Positions 50,937 to 60,202 of a stretch of 64,000 nt of DNA are shown here, one piece after another. Origin of the DNA: Flammeovirgaceae bacterium (GTDB lineage: Bacteria; Bacteroidota; Bacteroidia; Cytophagales; Cyclobacteriaceae); assembly GCA_020635915.1 (NCBI GenBank), contig JACJYU010000001.1:1650501-1714500 (forward strand), given 5' to 3'. A program made the translations under genes and the position numbers. Each line of letters begins with the position of its first letter. Positions within the stretch are counted from its first letter, which is position 1. A model generated the notes under the pieces. It searched no databases. It was not told the origin of the DNA and was given only the letters and a program-made list of their open reading frames with translations.

Positions 50937-51470
50937 TTATTTGATTTGGTCAATGGGGTCCCCCAGTCCGAGTTCCTCCAAAACAAAGTCGGTGTAGTCG
51001 TGCCTCGGGTCTGTGTAGATCATGACCAACTCACCGGCCTTGTCAAAAATAATCGCCAACCTGTTTGATTTGGCCACTTTCTCCACTGCTTCAAAGACCT
51101 TGTCCTGCAAAGGTTTAATCAATTCTTGTTTTTTCAAAAAAAACAGTCCGCCTACCCCAAACACTTTCCTTTGGTACTCTTTTAATTCCGCTTCTTTTTT
51201 TTCGATCCCGGCCTTGCGCTCCTGTCGCATCTCTTCGGTAAGGAGCACCTGCTCGGCTTCAAATGCATTGTACATCCCTTCTATTTCCGTTTGCATCCCC
51301 TCAATTTCTTTTTGCCACGCCACCGACAGGCGGTCTATCTCATCCTGTGCCTTTTTGTATTCCGGCATCTTGCCCAGGATAAAATCGGTGTCCACGTAGC
51401 CGAACTTCTGTGCACTCGCAAAATTCAGGCCGGAAACAATTAACGCTAAAGTCAACAGGAACGGTCGCAT
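50937..51470 (-). CDS. Skp/OmpH-family periplasmic chaperone (first copy)
   Basis: A 177-residue exported protein. The signal peptide is MRPFLLTLALIVSGLNFASA-Q. A coiled coil follows (IDRLSVAWQKEIEGMQTEIEG... RQERKAGIEKKEAELKEY) and a C-terminal beta part (LAIIFDKAGELVMIYTDPRHDYTDFVLEELG). It starts one base after bamA, so the two genes are tightly coupled. The job is to prevent aggregation of unfolded outer-membrane proteins. An in-frame upstream extension lies inside bamA and is not used. Confidence 0.87.
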   Translation of the reverse strand: MRPFLLTLALIVSGLNFASAQKFGYVDTDFILGKMPEYKKAQDEIDRLSVAWQKEIEGMQTEIEGMYNAFEAEQVLLTEEMRQERKAGIEKKEAELKEYQRKVFGVGGLFFLKKQELIKPLQDKVFEAVEKVAKSNRLAIIFDKAGELVMIYTDPRHDYTDFVLEELGLGDPIDQIK

Positions 51471-51471
51471 G

Positions 51472-54186
51472 CTATCTGATTTGCTGGCCAATGGTAAAGT
51501 GGAACTGGGCGCCACTCTTTTGGGTGGCCCCTGGCAAAGTATCAAAGCCGTAGGCCCAGTTTACCCCGATAAGCCCAAAGGCTGGCATAAATATTTTGGC
51601 CCCAATACCGGCCGATTTATAGATCTGAAACGGATTAAAGTCCAAATAATTGTCCCAGTTGTTGCCCCCCTCCCCAAACAGGAGCACGTAGATGGTGGCC
51701 GCCTGGCTCAGCGATATGGGGTACCGCAGTTCCACGCCAAATTTATCGTATACTATCCCCCCTTCAATTTTATTGGCCTGCCGGTTTGCCCCCCGTTGTG
51801 CATAAAAAGGCGGGGTGATCAGGTTGTTTTCATAGCCCCTCAGGCCGATGATGTCCTGGCCGAGCACGTAAGAGTTGAAACCGCCCGCCAGGCCGTCACC
51901 CCCCAACAAGAACCGCTCGAAAGGGCTCGGGGTGAGCGACTTGTTGTACTGCCCGATAAAACCAAAGTGCGCCTTGGTTTCCAACACCAGGCTGCGCCCG
52001 TCCGGTTTGGAACTGCCCAGCAGCTTCAGGTAAAACTTGGAGTCAAACATCCATTTGTGCATTTCAATCCAACGGAATTGCCTGTTGATGTCCTGCAAAT
52101 AGCCTTCGTCCCTGAGGCGTGACCACGGGGGCGTAAGTGCCGCGCTCAAAGAAATGGTGGACCCCTGCGTGGGGTACATGGGGCTGTCAATGCTGTTCCG
52201 CGAAAGCACCGTTTCGAGTTTTATGCTGTAGGTAGTCCCTTCGCTGGGCAATACCGTGGACTGAAAATAATTTCCTTTGTACCGGTACTCGAGGAACGAA
52301 AGCGAATTGGTGAGCGAAAAATAATTGTCGGGCCACTCCAACCTCCTGCCAAGGCCTATGGTGACGCCACTTTGTTTTAAGGATACTTTGTCGCTGATCT
52401 CAAAGGTAGAGGTGGCCAACCGGGACACGGAGCGGTTGAGCGCTACCGTAAACGAGTTGGGCTTCCTTCCCCCCAGCCAGGGCTCGGTAAACGAAAAACT
52501 ATAACTCTGATAAGAGGCGCCATTGGCCTGTGCGCTCAGGGACAGCCGCTGCCCGTCCCCGGTGGGCAGGGGCCTCCACTTTTTGAAGTTGGGGACGTTG
52601 CGGATGGAAAAATTATTGAAGGTAAGGCCCACCGTTCCCACAAAACCAAAGGCGCCACCCCATCCACCGGAAAGCTGTATCTGGTCGTTCGACTGCTCTT
52701 CCAGTTTCCACCCTATGTCCACCGTCCCGTCCGCGGGATTGGGCTGTATGTCTTGCTGTATCTTCTGGGGGTTGAAGAAGCCCATTTGTGAAAGTTGCTG
52801 TTGGGTCCTAATGATGTCGGACCTTCTGAACTTTTGGCCGGGCACCGTGCTCAACTCCCTGCGGATAACGTGGTCGCTGGTCCTTTCATTCCCGGTTATC
52901 CATACATTCTTAATCGTGGCCTGCTCTCCTTCAAAAATCCTCATTTCAATATCTATGGAGTCGCCCACCACGGCCACTTCAACAGGCGTCACACGGAAGA
53001 AAAGGTAGCCGTCATCCATATAAAGGCCGCTGATGTCCGGCCCTTTCGGGTTGAAATTGGTCTTCTTGTCAATAAGTTCTTTGTTGTACACATCCCCTTT
53101 CTTGATATCGAGGATACGGTCCAGCACGGCATCGCTGTAGATGTAGTTGCCCGTCCACTCAATGTTCCTAAAGTAGTATTTCCTGCCTTCCTTTACTTTG
53201 ATCCTGACATCAATGCTATTGTTGGAATGTTTGACAATGGTGTCGCTTATTATTTCGGCATCCCTATATCCCAACGAATTGTAATAGCTGATAAGTTTTA
53301 GTTTGTCTTCCTCAAATTCATCTTTGATAAACTTTGAAGTGGCAAACACGTTCAGTTTAATGTTGTCGTTGACAAAGCCCTTGATGTCCCTCCAGGAAAG
53401 TTGCCTCACCGAATCGGCCTCCCTGGCCAACGGTTTGGGCCTGACGCCCAGCAAGGCCCCCAGGAGGGTACGGTGCAGCGTAATGCGCGCATGCTCCTTT
53501 GTTTTCTTTAGCTTCTTCTTCAGTTTAGAGGAAGGAATCTCCTTGTTCCCTTCAAATACCACATCATGTATCCGCACTTTGGCATTGAGGTTAACGTCAA
53601 TCCTGATTTTCACCCCGCCCCTGTTGAGGGTGTCCGCCACCTGTACGGCCCTCACCTCGGTGTTGAGGAAGCCCTTCTTGGAAAAGAATTTCTTAACGGA
53701 CAGCTCCGTGTTGCGGATCATGGCATCGTTCACGATTTTCCCCCTTATCAGGGTAAGCTCTTCCTTGAGGGCGGATTCACGCGACCGGCTGATCCCGGTA
53801 AAATAAAAATCAATAAGCCGGGGCCGCTCTGTCAACACAATGGTAAGAAAGACGTTGTCGCCTTCGATTTTGTCCACCAAAATAGAGGCATCGCCCACCA
53901 GGCCATGCTTCCACAATTTGCGGATGGCTCCCGCAATCTTTTCCCCCGGGATTTTTACCTTGTCGCCTACCTTCAGCCCGGTAAGGGAGATCATGGCGCT
54001 TTTGTCCAGGACGTTCAGTCCCGTCACTTCGATCCCCCCGATGGTGTACTCCACCGGGTTGGCATAGTTGAGTTGGTTTTCCGTTAAGGGCGCGGCCTCC
54101 TGGGCACGCCCCCTCCTAAACTGCGCATTGGCCTCAAGGCCGGTCAAAAGGAGGAACAATAAAACAAGGGGGAATATCCTTCTCAT
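51472..54186 (-). CDS. bamA: outer membrane protein assembly factor BamA
   Basis: A 904-residue Omp85 protein. The signal peptide (MRRIFPLVLLFLLLTGLEANA) precedes five POTRA domains (about residues 40-430), which contain the GLNVLDKSAMISLTGLKVGDKV and GNKEIPSSKL repeats. A 16-strand barrel (about 470-904) carries the Omp85 signature RGYENNLITPPF and the closing strand with VNWAYGFDTL. It inserts beta-barrel proteins into the outer membrane and is essential. It is 4 bases after uppS and directly before two Skp-like chaperones. Confidence 0.95.
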   Translation of the reverse strand: MRRIFPLVLLFLLLTGLEANAQFRRGRAQEAAPLTENQLNYANPVEYTIGGIEVTGLNVLDKSAMISLTGLKVGDKVKIPGEKIAGAIRKLWKHGLVGDASILVDKIEGDNVFLTIVLTERPRLIDFYFTGISRSRESALKEELTLIRGKIVNDAMIRNTELSVKKFFSKKGFLNTEVRAVQVADTLNRGGVKIRIDVNLNAKVRIHDVVFEGNKEIPSSKLKKKLKKTKEHARITLHRTLLGALLGVRPKPLAREADSVRQLSWRDIKGFVNDNIKLNVFATSKFIKDEFEEDKLKLISYYNSLGYRDAEIISDTIVKHSNNSIDVRIKVKEGRKYYFRNIEWTGNYIYSDAVLDRILDIKKGDVYNKELIDKKTNFNPKGPDISGLYMDDGYLFFRVTPVEVAVVGDSIDIEMRIFEGEQATIKNVWITGNERTSDHVIRRELSTVPGQKFRRSDIIRTQQQLSQMGFFNPQKIQQDIQPNPADGTVDIGWKLEEQSNDQIQLSGGWGGAFGFVGTVGLTFNNFSIRNVPNFKKWRPLPTGDGQRLSLSAQANGASYQSYSFSFTEPWLGGRKPNSFTVALNRSVSRLATSTFEISDKVSLKQSGVTIGLGRRLEWPDNYFSLTNSLSFLEYRYKGNYFQSTVLPSEGTTYSIKLETVLSRNSIDSPMYPTQGSTISLSAALTPPWSRLRDEGYLQDINRQFRWIEMHKWMFDSKFYLKLLGSSKPDGRSLVLETKAHFGFIGQYNKSLTPSPFERFLLGGDGLAGGFNSYVLGQDIIGLRGYENNLITPPFYAQRGANRQANKIEGGIVYDKFGVELRYPISLSQAATIYVLLFGEGGNNWDNYLDFNPFQIYKSAGIGAKIFMPAFGLIGVNWAYGFDTLPGATQKSGAQFHFTIGQQIR

Positions 54187-54190
54187 CGGT

Positions 54191-54934
54191 TTACACAGTT
54201 CTTTCTATTACTTTCCCAAACCTCCTGTCCCTGGACTGGTACGCGCATATGGCTTCGTATAAATCTTCCCTCCGGAAATCGGGCCACAATGTTTTGGTTA
54301 CGAACAATTCGGTATAGGCAATCTGCCAAAGCAAAAAATTACTTACCCTCATTTCCCCGCTGGTCCTGATCAGCAATTCTGGATCGGGGATGCCTTTCGT
54401 TTTCAAGTATCCCGACACCAGCTTTTCGTCAATATTGCCGGGCTCCAGTTTACCATCCTTTACGTCTTTGGCTAGGGCCTTTGCCGCCTCCACTATTTCC
54501 CACCTGCCGCTGTAGCTCAGCGCCAAAATCAGGGTGAGCCCGGGGTTGCTTTGGGTGGCGTTCACCGCCTCCTTCAGGTTATCCTGGCAGGCCTTGGGCA
54601 AATGGCCAATGTCCCCGATTGTTTTCAGCCTTACCTGGTTTTCATGGAGCGAATTAATTTCTTTTTTCAACGTATTCACCAACAATTCCATTAAACCCTC
54701 CACTTCTTCCTTGGGCCTCCCCCAATTTTCCGTACTGAAGGCGTACAAGGTAAGGTACTTGATGCCCAGTTCACCACATCCCTCGGTCACGTCCTTCACG
54801 GCCTGAATGGCATTGCGGTGCCCAAAAATGCGGGCCGCGCCCTTGCCTTTTGCCCACCTGCCGTTACCGTCCATGATTACCGCAATATGGCGAGGCAGGT
54901 TGTTGGGGTTTATATCATCCTTAAAAGAGGCCAC
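54191..54934 (-). CDS. uppS: isoprenyl transferase (undecaprenyl diphosphate synthase)
   Basis: A 247-residue cis-prenyltransferase that makes the C55 lipid carrier of peptidoglycan. IMDGNGRWAKGKG near residue 20 holds the catalytic Asp22, YAFSTENWGRPKEEV is the central motif and DPELLIRTSGEMRVSNFLLWQ is the C-terminal motif. The length is typical. A -7 element lies 7 bases before the ATG. The gene is followed 4 bases later by bamA, which links lipid-carrier synthesis with outer-membrane assembly. Confidence 0.95.
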   Translation of the reverse strand: MASFKDDINPNNLPRHIAVIMDGNGRWAKGKGAARIFGHRNAIQAVKDVTEGCGELGIKYLTLYAFSTENWGRPKEEVEGLMELLVNTLKKEINSLHENQVRLKTIGDIGHLPKACQDNLKEAVNATQSNPGLTLILALSYSGRWEIVEAAKALAKDVKDGKLEPGNIDEKLVSGYLKTKGIPDPELLIRTSGEMRVSNFLLWQIAYTELFVTKTLWPDFRREDLYEAICAYQSRDRRFGKVIERTV

Positions 54935-54941
54935 AAGGCAG

Positions 54942-54949
54942 CAAAAGTA
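54942..54949 (-). promoter_or_regulatory. -7 promoter element of uppS
   Basis: TACTTTTG on the minus strand, a perfect TAnnTTTG, lies 7 bases before the uppS ATG, implying a leader of only a few bases. Confidence 0.45.
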
Positions 54950-55005
54950 GCCTATTTTTCAAACTTTTCACAAGTGGGGGCCCGGCCTGCAAAATAATGC
55001 CCCGC

Positions 55006-55707
55006 CTACCGGTAAGGGTTGGTGGCGCAAGGGATATCGTAGAAGGTGCGGGTGATCGAAATGCCGGTGAAAAAATAATTATCGTAATCGTACTTGTTGC
55101 CGTACTGGTAGTTTTTAAACACGGGGTCCTCACCGGATATGTTGTCCAGGTAATCAAAGAATGTTTTCCTAATCCCGATTTCAAAAGCCAGGTACCATTT
55201 GGGGTTGAGCACATATTTCATTCCCCCACCAAACGGGATGCCGATCTGCACGTTGCTGTACTCGGCCGGTTTCGTTTGCACCCCGGATATCCCGAACATC
55301 GCAATGCCCGCGAACAGGTAGGGGGTAAACCTCAGCCTTCGTTTGTCGTCCCTCCAATCCAGGAAGTGGTATTCAAACGTGGCCGATCCTTCCAATAGGA
55401 AGATATTAAAGGATGCATCCCGCTGCCGGGCAAAGGCATCCAGTGGCGTTCTTTTGTCCGATGCCACCAGTTTGCCCCCGGTAAGGGCGGTTTTAAAACT
55501 GATCACTTTGCTGATATTGGCCCGATAGAAGGCAGTGGCTGCCGGCCGTGAATTCGAAAAATTATAGGTGCGCGACAGGTCCCCTGTATAGGTAAAAGTG
55601 CCAATGCCAAAGCCCAACTCCGAGCGCTGTGATATTTGGGCAACGGCCATAGGGGAAAAACTTAATCCTGTAAAGAGGACAACTCCTATTGCACTTGCCT
55701 TCAGCAT
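55006..55707 (-). CDS. DUF6089 outer-membrane beta-barrel protein (copy 2)
   Basis: A 233-residue exported protein. The signal peptide ends near AVAQ. The rest is an eight-strand-type barrel with alternating residues (LGFGIGTFTYTGDL, RFTPYLFAGIAMFG, IPFGGGMKYVLNPKWYLAFEIGIRKTFFDYLDNIS). The last strand ends in FYDIPCATNPYR. The family is DUF6089, seen beside uppS-bamA in Bacteroidota. It follows its paralogue by 3 bases. Function unknown. Confidence 0.8.
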   Translation of the reverse strand: MLKASAIGVVLFTGLSFSPMAVAQISQRSELGFGIGTFTYTGDLSRTYNFSNSRPAATAFYRANISKVISFKTALTGGKLVASDKRTPLDAFARQRDASFNIFLLEGSATFEYHFLDWRDDKRRLRFTPYLFAGIAMFGISGVQTKPAEYSNVQIGIPFGGGMKYVLNPKWYLAFEIGIRKTFFDYLDNISGEDPVFKNYQYGNKYDYDNYFFTGISITRTFYDIPCATNPYR

Positions 55708-55710
55708 GGG

Positions 55711-56775
55711 CTAACGGAATTTTGCTTTGTGGAAGGTGGCCCCCAGGATAAAGGAGAGCCTGACACTGGTGACCATGTAAATGTCCCGGTCTGATTTACT
55801 GCCCCTGAGGTTGTCAGGGTATTCGCTGCCATACCCGGCCTGCACGGTGTAGGTTTGCCCGTCCCTGGCCACGTAGGCCTGCGGCTTGGTGGGCGGGCCC
55901 AGTTCGTTGGTCCGGTAAGACATCGCCCTGGCCAGTTCATCATTGCCGAATACACCCAAATCCACATAGTTTTGGCTCACATCGTCCAGGTAATCCGTAA
56001 ACGTGTACCTAAAGCCTATATCGGCCCAAAGGTCCATTACCTCATTGAGCCTAAAACGGGCGCCCACGCCAAATGGTATGGCCACCTGGATTTGTTTGTA
56101 GGGTTTTATCCCCGCGTTTGCATCTGTATCCAGGAGGGTGGCGTTTTGGCCCTCGGTGCCCAATTTCCTCAGGTCCACCCACTTTCCCGCCTCGGGCAGG
56201 GGGTTGCCTTTCAGGTCGGTGGCCGGTGCCTGCGCCTGGGGGTTGTGATGGAAGGCCGCCAGGCCCAAAAACGCGTATGGTGTCCATTTCACACGGCTTA
56301 TATAGGTGGATTGGTTTTCAAACAGGTCAAAAACGGCAACCACGGACAATTCCTTGATCCTGTTCCTGAAGGACAGGTTCCGTTGGTACCTGAATATCCC
56401 GTTATCCAGGTCACCGGGGTCGGCAGAGTCAGCGTCCGAGCCTTTGAGGGTGGCATACATAAATTCCCCCTTCAGGGTGTACCGGGGGCCAAACCGATAG
56501 GTGTAGACAAGGCCTAAGCCCGGCCGTGTAAAGGAGATGTCGGTACTCACGCGCTGGGGGCGCGGGGCCAGGTCGCCATAGTAATTTACGGCATTGACCG
56601 ACATCCCTACTGAAGAATACCTTTTCTCTTTGCCAAAAGAGGACTTCCTTCCGCGATAGCTGGCTATGCGCTTGTTGTTCTTCTTGATTGACTTCCTGTT
56701 CATTTGGGCACTGGCATCAGGCACCGTCCCGAACAACAGCACCAATGAAAGGACCGCCCACCATAGTTTTCCCAT
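55711..56775 (-). CDS. DUF6089 outer-membrane beta-barrel protein (copy 1)
   Basis: A 354-residue exported protein with signal peptide MGKLWWAVLSLVLLFGTVPDASA. A Lys/Arg-rich linker (about residues 28-50) precedes the barrel, with VNAVNYYGDLAPRPQRVS, WTPYAFLGLAAFHHN, IPFGVGARFRLNEVMDLWADIGFRYTFTDYLDDVS. It is longer than its neighbour owing to inserted loops. The pair looks like an old tandem duplication. A -7 element stands upstream at 56805-56798. Confidence 0.8.
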   Translation of the reverse strand: MGKLWWAVLSLVLLFGTVPDASAQMNRKSIKKNNKRIASYRGRKSSFGKEKRYSSVGMSVNAVNYYGDLAPRPQRVSTDISFTRPGLGLVYTYRFGPRYTLKGEFMYATLKGSDADSADPGDLDNGIFRYQRNLSFRNRIKELSVVAVFDLFENQSTYISRVKWTPYAFLGLAAFHHNPQAQAPATDLKGNPLPEAGKWVDLRKLGTEGQNATLLDTDANAGIKPYKQIQVAIPFGVGARFRLNEVMDLWADIGFRYTFTDYLDDVSQNYVDLGVFGNDELARAMSYRTNELGPPTKPQAYVARDGQTYTVQAGYGSEYPDNLRGSKSDRDIYMVTSVRLSFILGATFHKAKFR

Positions 56776-56797
56776 ACCAAAGAGAATTTGCCAACTA

Positions 56798-56805
56798 CAA
56801 ATCTA
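56798..56805 (-). promoter_or_regulatory. -7 promoter element of the DUF6089 pair
   Basis: TAGATTTG on the minus strand, a perfect TAnnTTTG, 22 bases before ATG 56775 and just behind the NAD kinase stop. Confidence 0.5.
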
Positions 56806-56810
56806 TTAAA

Positions 56811-57686
56811 TTAATTCCTTATATCCAGCCCCCAATGCAGCTTCTGGCGCAAGGTTTTGAAATAGTGCTGGCCGGGCATCTGTATCAACTGCACCCTGAA
56901 TTTTGCTTTCCGTACCTTCAATTTCACCGATTCGTCAATGGACTCCACCCTTGAGTCCAGTGAGACAAGGAACTTCTTACTGCGCCCCTCAATACGAAAA
57001 CTGATCTCGGAATCATTGGAGATGACGATTGGCCTTGCCGTTAGGTTGTGCGGGCTCACCGGGGTAATCACGAAACTCTCCGAGCGTGGGTACAACAACG
57101 GGCCACCACAACTAAGGGAATACCCTGTGGAGCCGGTGGGCGTGGAGAGGATAATCCCATCGGCCCAATAGGAGTTAAGCAACTCCTCGTCCACGTACAC
57201 ATGTATGTTGATCATGGAGGAGGTGTCCTTTTTAATGATGGTGAAATCGTTTAAGGCAAAATTCAGCCCGTCAAAAAGTTTCTTGTCCGACTCCAAGGTG
57301 AGCACTGCCCGTGAGTCCGTTTGAAAGGTGCCCTCCAACAAATGCCCCAGGGCCTTGTCCGTTTCGTCCCTGCTTATGTTGGACAGGAAGCCCATCCTCC
57401 CCGTGTTGATGCCCATGATGGGCGTTTCGTTTTTTCCCAAATAGGTAATGGAGTCCAGCAGGGTGCCGTCCCCGCCCAATGATATAAAGGCATCCAACCG
57501 CTTCAGGTCATCGCCAAGGTCGAAGGGTTCCAGTTTGAATTTTGACACCCGTGGCGACTTTAGGTATTTCATGAATTTCCGGGACACGCTCAACCCAACG
57601 TTCTTTGAAAGGAGCGTTTCCATAAGCCCCTCAATGAATTTTACCTGTTGCCCCTTTGCTTCTTTTCCATGGATTCCGATGCGCAT
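56811..57686 (-). CDS. nadK: NAD kinase
   Basis: A 291-residue cytoplasmic kinase that phosphorylates NAD to NADP. The catalytic GGDGT is at residues 71-75 (Asp73). The second motif WADGIILSTPTGSTGYSLS lies in the C-terminal half, and GHLLEGTFQTDSR is the lid region. Length and order are normal. It is followed by DUF6089 genes and preceded by a CBS protein, an arrangement that recurs in Cytophagia. Confidence 0.94.
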   Translation of the reverse strand: MRIGIHGKEAKGQQVKFIEGLMETLLSKNVGLSVSRKFMKYLKSPRVSKFKLEPFDLGDDLKRLDAFISLGGDGTLLDSITYLGKNETPIMGINTGRMGFLSNISRDETDKALGHLLEGTFQTDSRAVLTLESDKKLFDGLNFALNDFTIIKKDTSSMINIHVYVDEELLNSYWADGIILSTPTGSTGYSLSCGGPLLYPRSESFVITPVSPHNLTARPIVISNDSEISFRIEGRSKKFLVSLDSRVESIDESVKLKVRKAKFRVQLIQMPGQHYFKTLRQKLHWGLDIRN

Positions 57687-57717
57687 GTTGGTTGGGTCAG
57701 GGTAAGGCCTACTATCT

Positions 57718-58383
57718 TTAAATGTTCAGGTACCGCATCAGCATATCAAGCCTGTCCTTGTCCTGGAAATCCTTTTTGTCTTCCTGGTAGCGGCCTATGA
57801 TTTTATAATCAAAGCGCTCCAGCGTGGCCACGATGCGGGTGAGGTCCAATTGGTTTATTTTGATGGTCAGTTTGATCTTCTGGTTGTCCAGCGGGTCTTC
57901 GACCACAATACTGCTTAGGATTTTGGCCTTGTTTTCTTCCACCAGCCGGCTTATTTCGGCCAGGGAGTAGTCAATAAAGTTAAGGGAGAGGATCAGGATG
58001 CCCCCCGGGGCCTGCACGGCCGCGGTCTGTGCAAATGAAGTCATGATGTCCTGCACCGTAATCACCCCTTCGTATCCGCCATCGTCATTGAGCACGGCCA
58101 CCAGTTCCAGCTTGTGGTCACCGGCCACCCTCAAGATGTCGTACACGTGCGATCCTTTGTTGACCACACAGTCCTTTCCCACCAACTTAAACCCCGATAG
58201 TTTTTTTTCTATATCGTTTTCCTCCAGGATGATGGCTTCGGAAATAAACCCGAGCAAAACCTTGTCTTCAATAACGGGCAAATGATTGCAACGAAATTCC
58301 TCCATCCACACCATGGCCTTGTGGGCATCGTCCGTGGCCTTTAGCGGGGGGATCATTGCGTTTATAATATCTGCGGCTACCAT
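57718..58383 (-). CDS. CBS-domain protein
   Basis: A 221-residue soluble protein with two CBS repeats (about residues 1-125: HLPVIEDKVLLGFISEA and LVAVLNDDGGYEGVITVQDIM), likely binding an adenosine nucleotide. An ACT-like alpha+beta part follows (GGILILSLNFIDYSLAEISRLVEENKAKILS). The role is unknown but probably regulatory. It is between the hydrolase gene (1-base gap) and nadK, so it may sense the nucleotide made there. Confidence 0.8.
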   Translation of the reverse strand: MVAADIINAMIPPLKATDDAHKAMVWMEEFRCNHLPVIEDKVLLGFISEAIILEENDIEKKLSGFKLVGKDCVVNKGSHVYDILRVAGDHKLELVAVLNDDGGYEGVITVQDIMTSFAQTAAVQAPGGILILSLNFIDYSLAEISRLVEENKAKILSSIVVEDPLDNQKIKLTIKINQLDLTRIVATLERFDYKIIGRYQEDKKDFQDKDRLDMLMRYLNI

Positions 58384-58384
58384 T

Positions 58385-59137
58385 CTATTTCATTAAAAAA
58401 CCCTGTACAAGTTCATTGAATTCCTTGGGGTGCTCCATCATGGGCGCATGGCAACACTTATCTATAAACCTCAGTTCCGAATTGGGGATCAACCGGTTGA
58501 AGTCGTGGGCCACCATGGGGGGCGTAATGGTGTCGTTGAGCCCCCAAACCAACAGTGTGGGAATGGTGAGGTGGTGGAGGTCTGCCGCCAGGTTGTTGCG
58601 CTGTGCCGACTTGGCGATGGCCACTATCCTCATGCACTTGGGGATGCTTTTGGTTGTTTCAAAAACCTCGTCCACCAATTCCTTGGACGCCACGGCAGGA
58701 TCATAAAAGGTATAGGCCACCCGCTCCCGGATGTAATCGTAGCTGCCCCTGCGGGGGTAAGACCCGCCCATTGTGTTTTCAAACAACCCCGAGCTTCCCG
58801 TAAGCACCAGCTTGTCCACCTTGTCTTTGTTGTGGAGCGTGTACAGGATGCCCACATGGCCCCCAAGGGAATTTCCCATTATGATCATGTGCTCCAGTTG
58901 CATCACCTCCACAAAGCCTTCCACAAATTTGCGCAGTCCGTCCAGGCCGGCTTCTTTGATGGGCATTTCGTATATCGGCAGCATGGGGATAATTACCCGG
59001 AAGTTGGGGGAAAACCTGGCCACTACCTCTTCCCAGTTGCTCAAAGCCCCAAAAAGGCCGTGCAAAAGCACCAGCGTGGGCCCCTGACCCTCGTCAACGT
59101 GTTTATACCCTTTCTTTTCTTTGACTACCAGTGCCAT
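58385..59137 (-). CDS. alpha/beta hydrolase
   Basis: A 250-residue hydrolase with the oxyanion motif LVLLHGLFGALSNW and nucleophile elbow MGNSLGGH (Ser in G-N-S-L-G-G). The acid is probably the Asp of VWGLNDTITPP, and the His is in DKCCHAPMMEHP near the C-terminus. The substrate is not known; members include ester and carboxyl hydrolases. It begins the second part of the envelope operon, 42 bases behind the CvpA gene. Confidence 0.85.
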   Translation of the reverse strand: MALVVKEKKGYKHVDEGQGPTLVLLHGLFGALSNWEEVVARFSPNFRVIIPMLPIYEMPIKEAGLDGLRKFVEGFVEVMQLEHMIIMGNSLGGHVGILYTLHNKDKVDKLVLTGSSGLFENTMGGSYPRRGSYDYIRERVAYTFYDPAVASKELVDEVFETTKSIPKCMRIVAIAKSAQRNNLAADLHHLTIPTLLVWGLNDTITPPMVAHDFNRLIPNSELRFIDKCCHAPMMEHPKEFNELVQGFLMK

Positions 59138-59179
59138 TATCGTCCAATTTCTTTATAAGTAAACAAAAAAAAACGAACC

Positions 59180-59686
59180 TTAGAACTGCTTGAAAGTTTC
59201 TTTGAAGAAAGGCAAAACCCCGGAGGCCCATCCGGCCAGTTTGGTGGCGAACAATGTGGCATAGGGGTACAGTATGGAGTTGTCGGTCCATTCGGTCCCC
59301 GGGGCCAATTCCAGGGAATCGAGTATCCATAAAACCACGCTAATCATAAACAGCCATTTAAACACCCCCAACACGGCCCCCATGGCTTCGTCCACCCTGC
59401 TCAAAAAGGTTGTGCCAATGCTTGCTTTCAATAATTTACCAACAATATTTACCCCCACCACAATGAGGATGAATATCAGCAGGAATGACAGGTAGGGCAG
59501 CACGGTGGTGTCCGCATTGAATTCCTTTTGCAAAAACAGCATGCCCTCGCCCATCAACTTGAACCCGCCAAAAACGCCCAACACTATGGCCACCAGGGAA
59601 ATAAGCCCCATCAAAAACCCATTTTTATAACCGCGGTAAGCCCCCCACACCAACAATACGGCTATAAAAATGTCGAGCTTGCTCAA
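59180..59686 (-). CDS. CvpA-family membrane protein
   Basis: A 168-residue membrane protein with four helices: about residues 1-25 (DIFIAVLLVWGAYRGYKNGF), 28-45, 63-85 (LPYLSFLLIFILIVVGVNIV) and 100-122 (LGVFKWLFMISVVLWILDSL). The opening motif GAYRGYKNGF is typical of CvpA, linked to colicin V production and envelope stress. Its start overlaps the end of the GatB/YqeY-like gene by four bases. Confidence 0.85.
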   Translation of the reverse strand: MSKLDIFIAVLLVWGAYRGYKNGFLMGLISLVAIVLGVFGGFKLMGEGMLFLQKEFNADTTVLPYLSFLLIFILIVVGVNIVGKLLKASIGTTFLSRVDEAMGAVLGVFKWLFMISVVLWILDSLELAPGTEWTDNSILYPYATLFATKLAGWASGVLPFFKETFKQF

Positions 59687-60135
59687 GGGACAAGTAGTTT
59701 CTTCACGATTTCGGAGATCACCTTTCCTTCTGCCTTCCCCGCCATGGCTTTGGTGGCAGCGCCCATTACCTTGCCCATGTCCTGCGGGCCCATGGCACCC
59801 ACCTGGCTTATTATCTTCTTCACTTCACTGGTTATTTCCTCTGCCGAAAGTTGTTTGGGCAGGTACCTGGAAATAATTTCCAATTCAAATGCCTCCTTCT
59901 TGTACAAGTCTTCCCTCCCCTCCTTTTTGAAAATTTCGGCCGACTCCTTGCGTTGCTTGGCCGCCTTCATCAACAACTTATCCTCGGCCTCCTTGTCCAG
60001 CGCGCCCGACCTTCCCTTCTCCGTTTCGGCCAGAAGTATCATGGACTTCACCGCCCTTAGCGCCAGCAATTCTTCTTTCTGTTTGTTCAACATCGCTGTT
60101 TTGATGTCGTTGTCAATTTGTTGTTTCAACCCCAT
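59683..60135 (-). CDS. GatB/YqeY-domain protein
   Basis: A 150-residue helical protein of the YqeY type, the free-standing version of the C-terminal domain of GatB. It has the pattern DIKTAMLNKQKEELLALRAVKSMILLAE near the N-terminus and MGKVMGAATKAMAGKAEGKVISEIVKKLL at the end, which may bind tRNA. No amidase partner is nearby. It overlaps the CvpA gene by ATGA and opens the envelope block divergent to pdxJ. Confidence 0.87.
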   Translation of the reverse strand: MGLKQQIDNDIKTAMLNKQKEELLALRAVKSMILLAETEKGRSGALDKEAEDKLLMKAAKQRKESAEIFKKEGREDLYKKEAFELEIISRYLPKQLSAEEITSEVKKIISQVGAMGPQDMGKVMGAATKAMAGKAEGKVISEIVKKLLVP

Positions 60136-60202
60136 AAGCTTTCCGTTTTCATGGTGTAAATTTATGCCCTGATACTATACATCAATAAGCCGGGAAAAAT
60201 TC

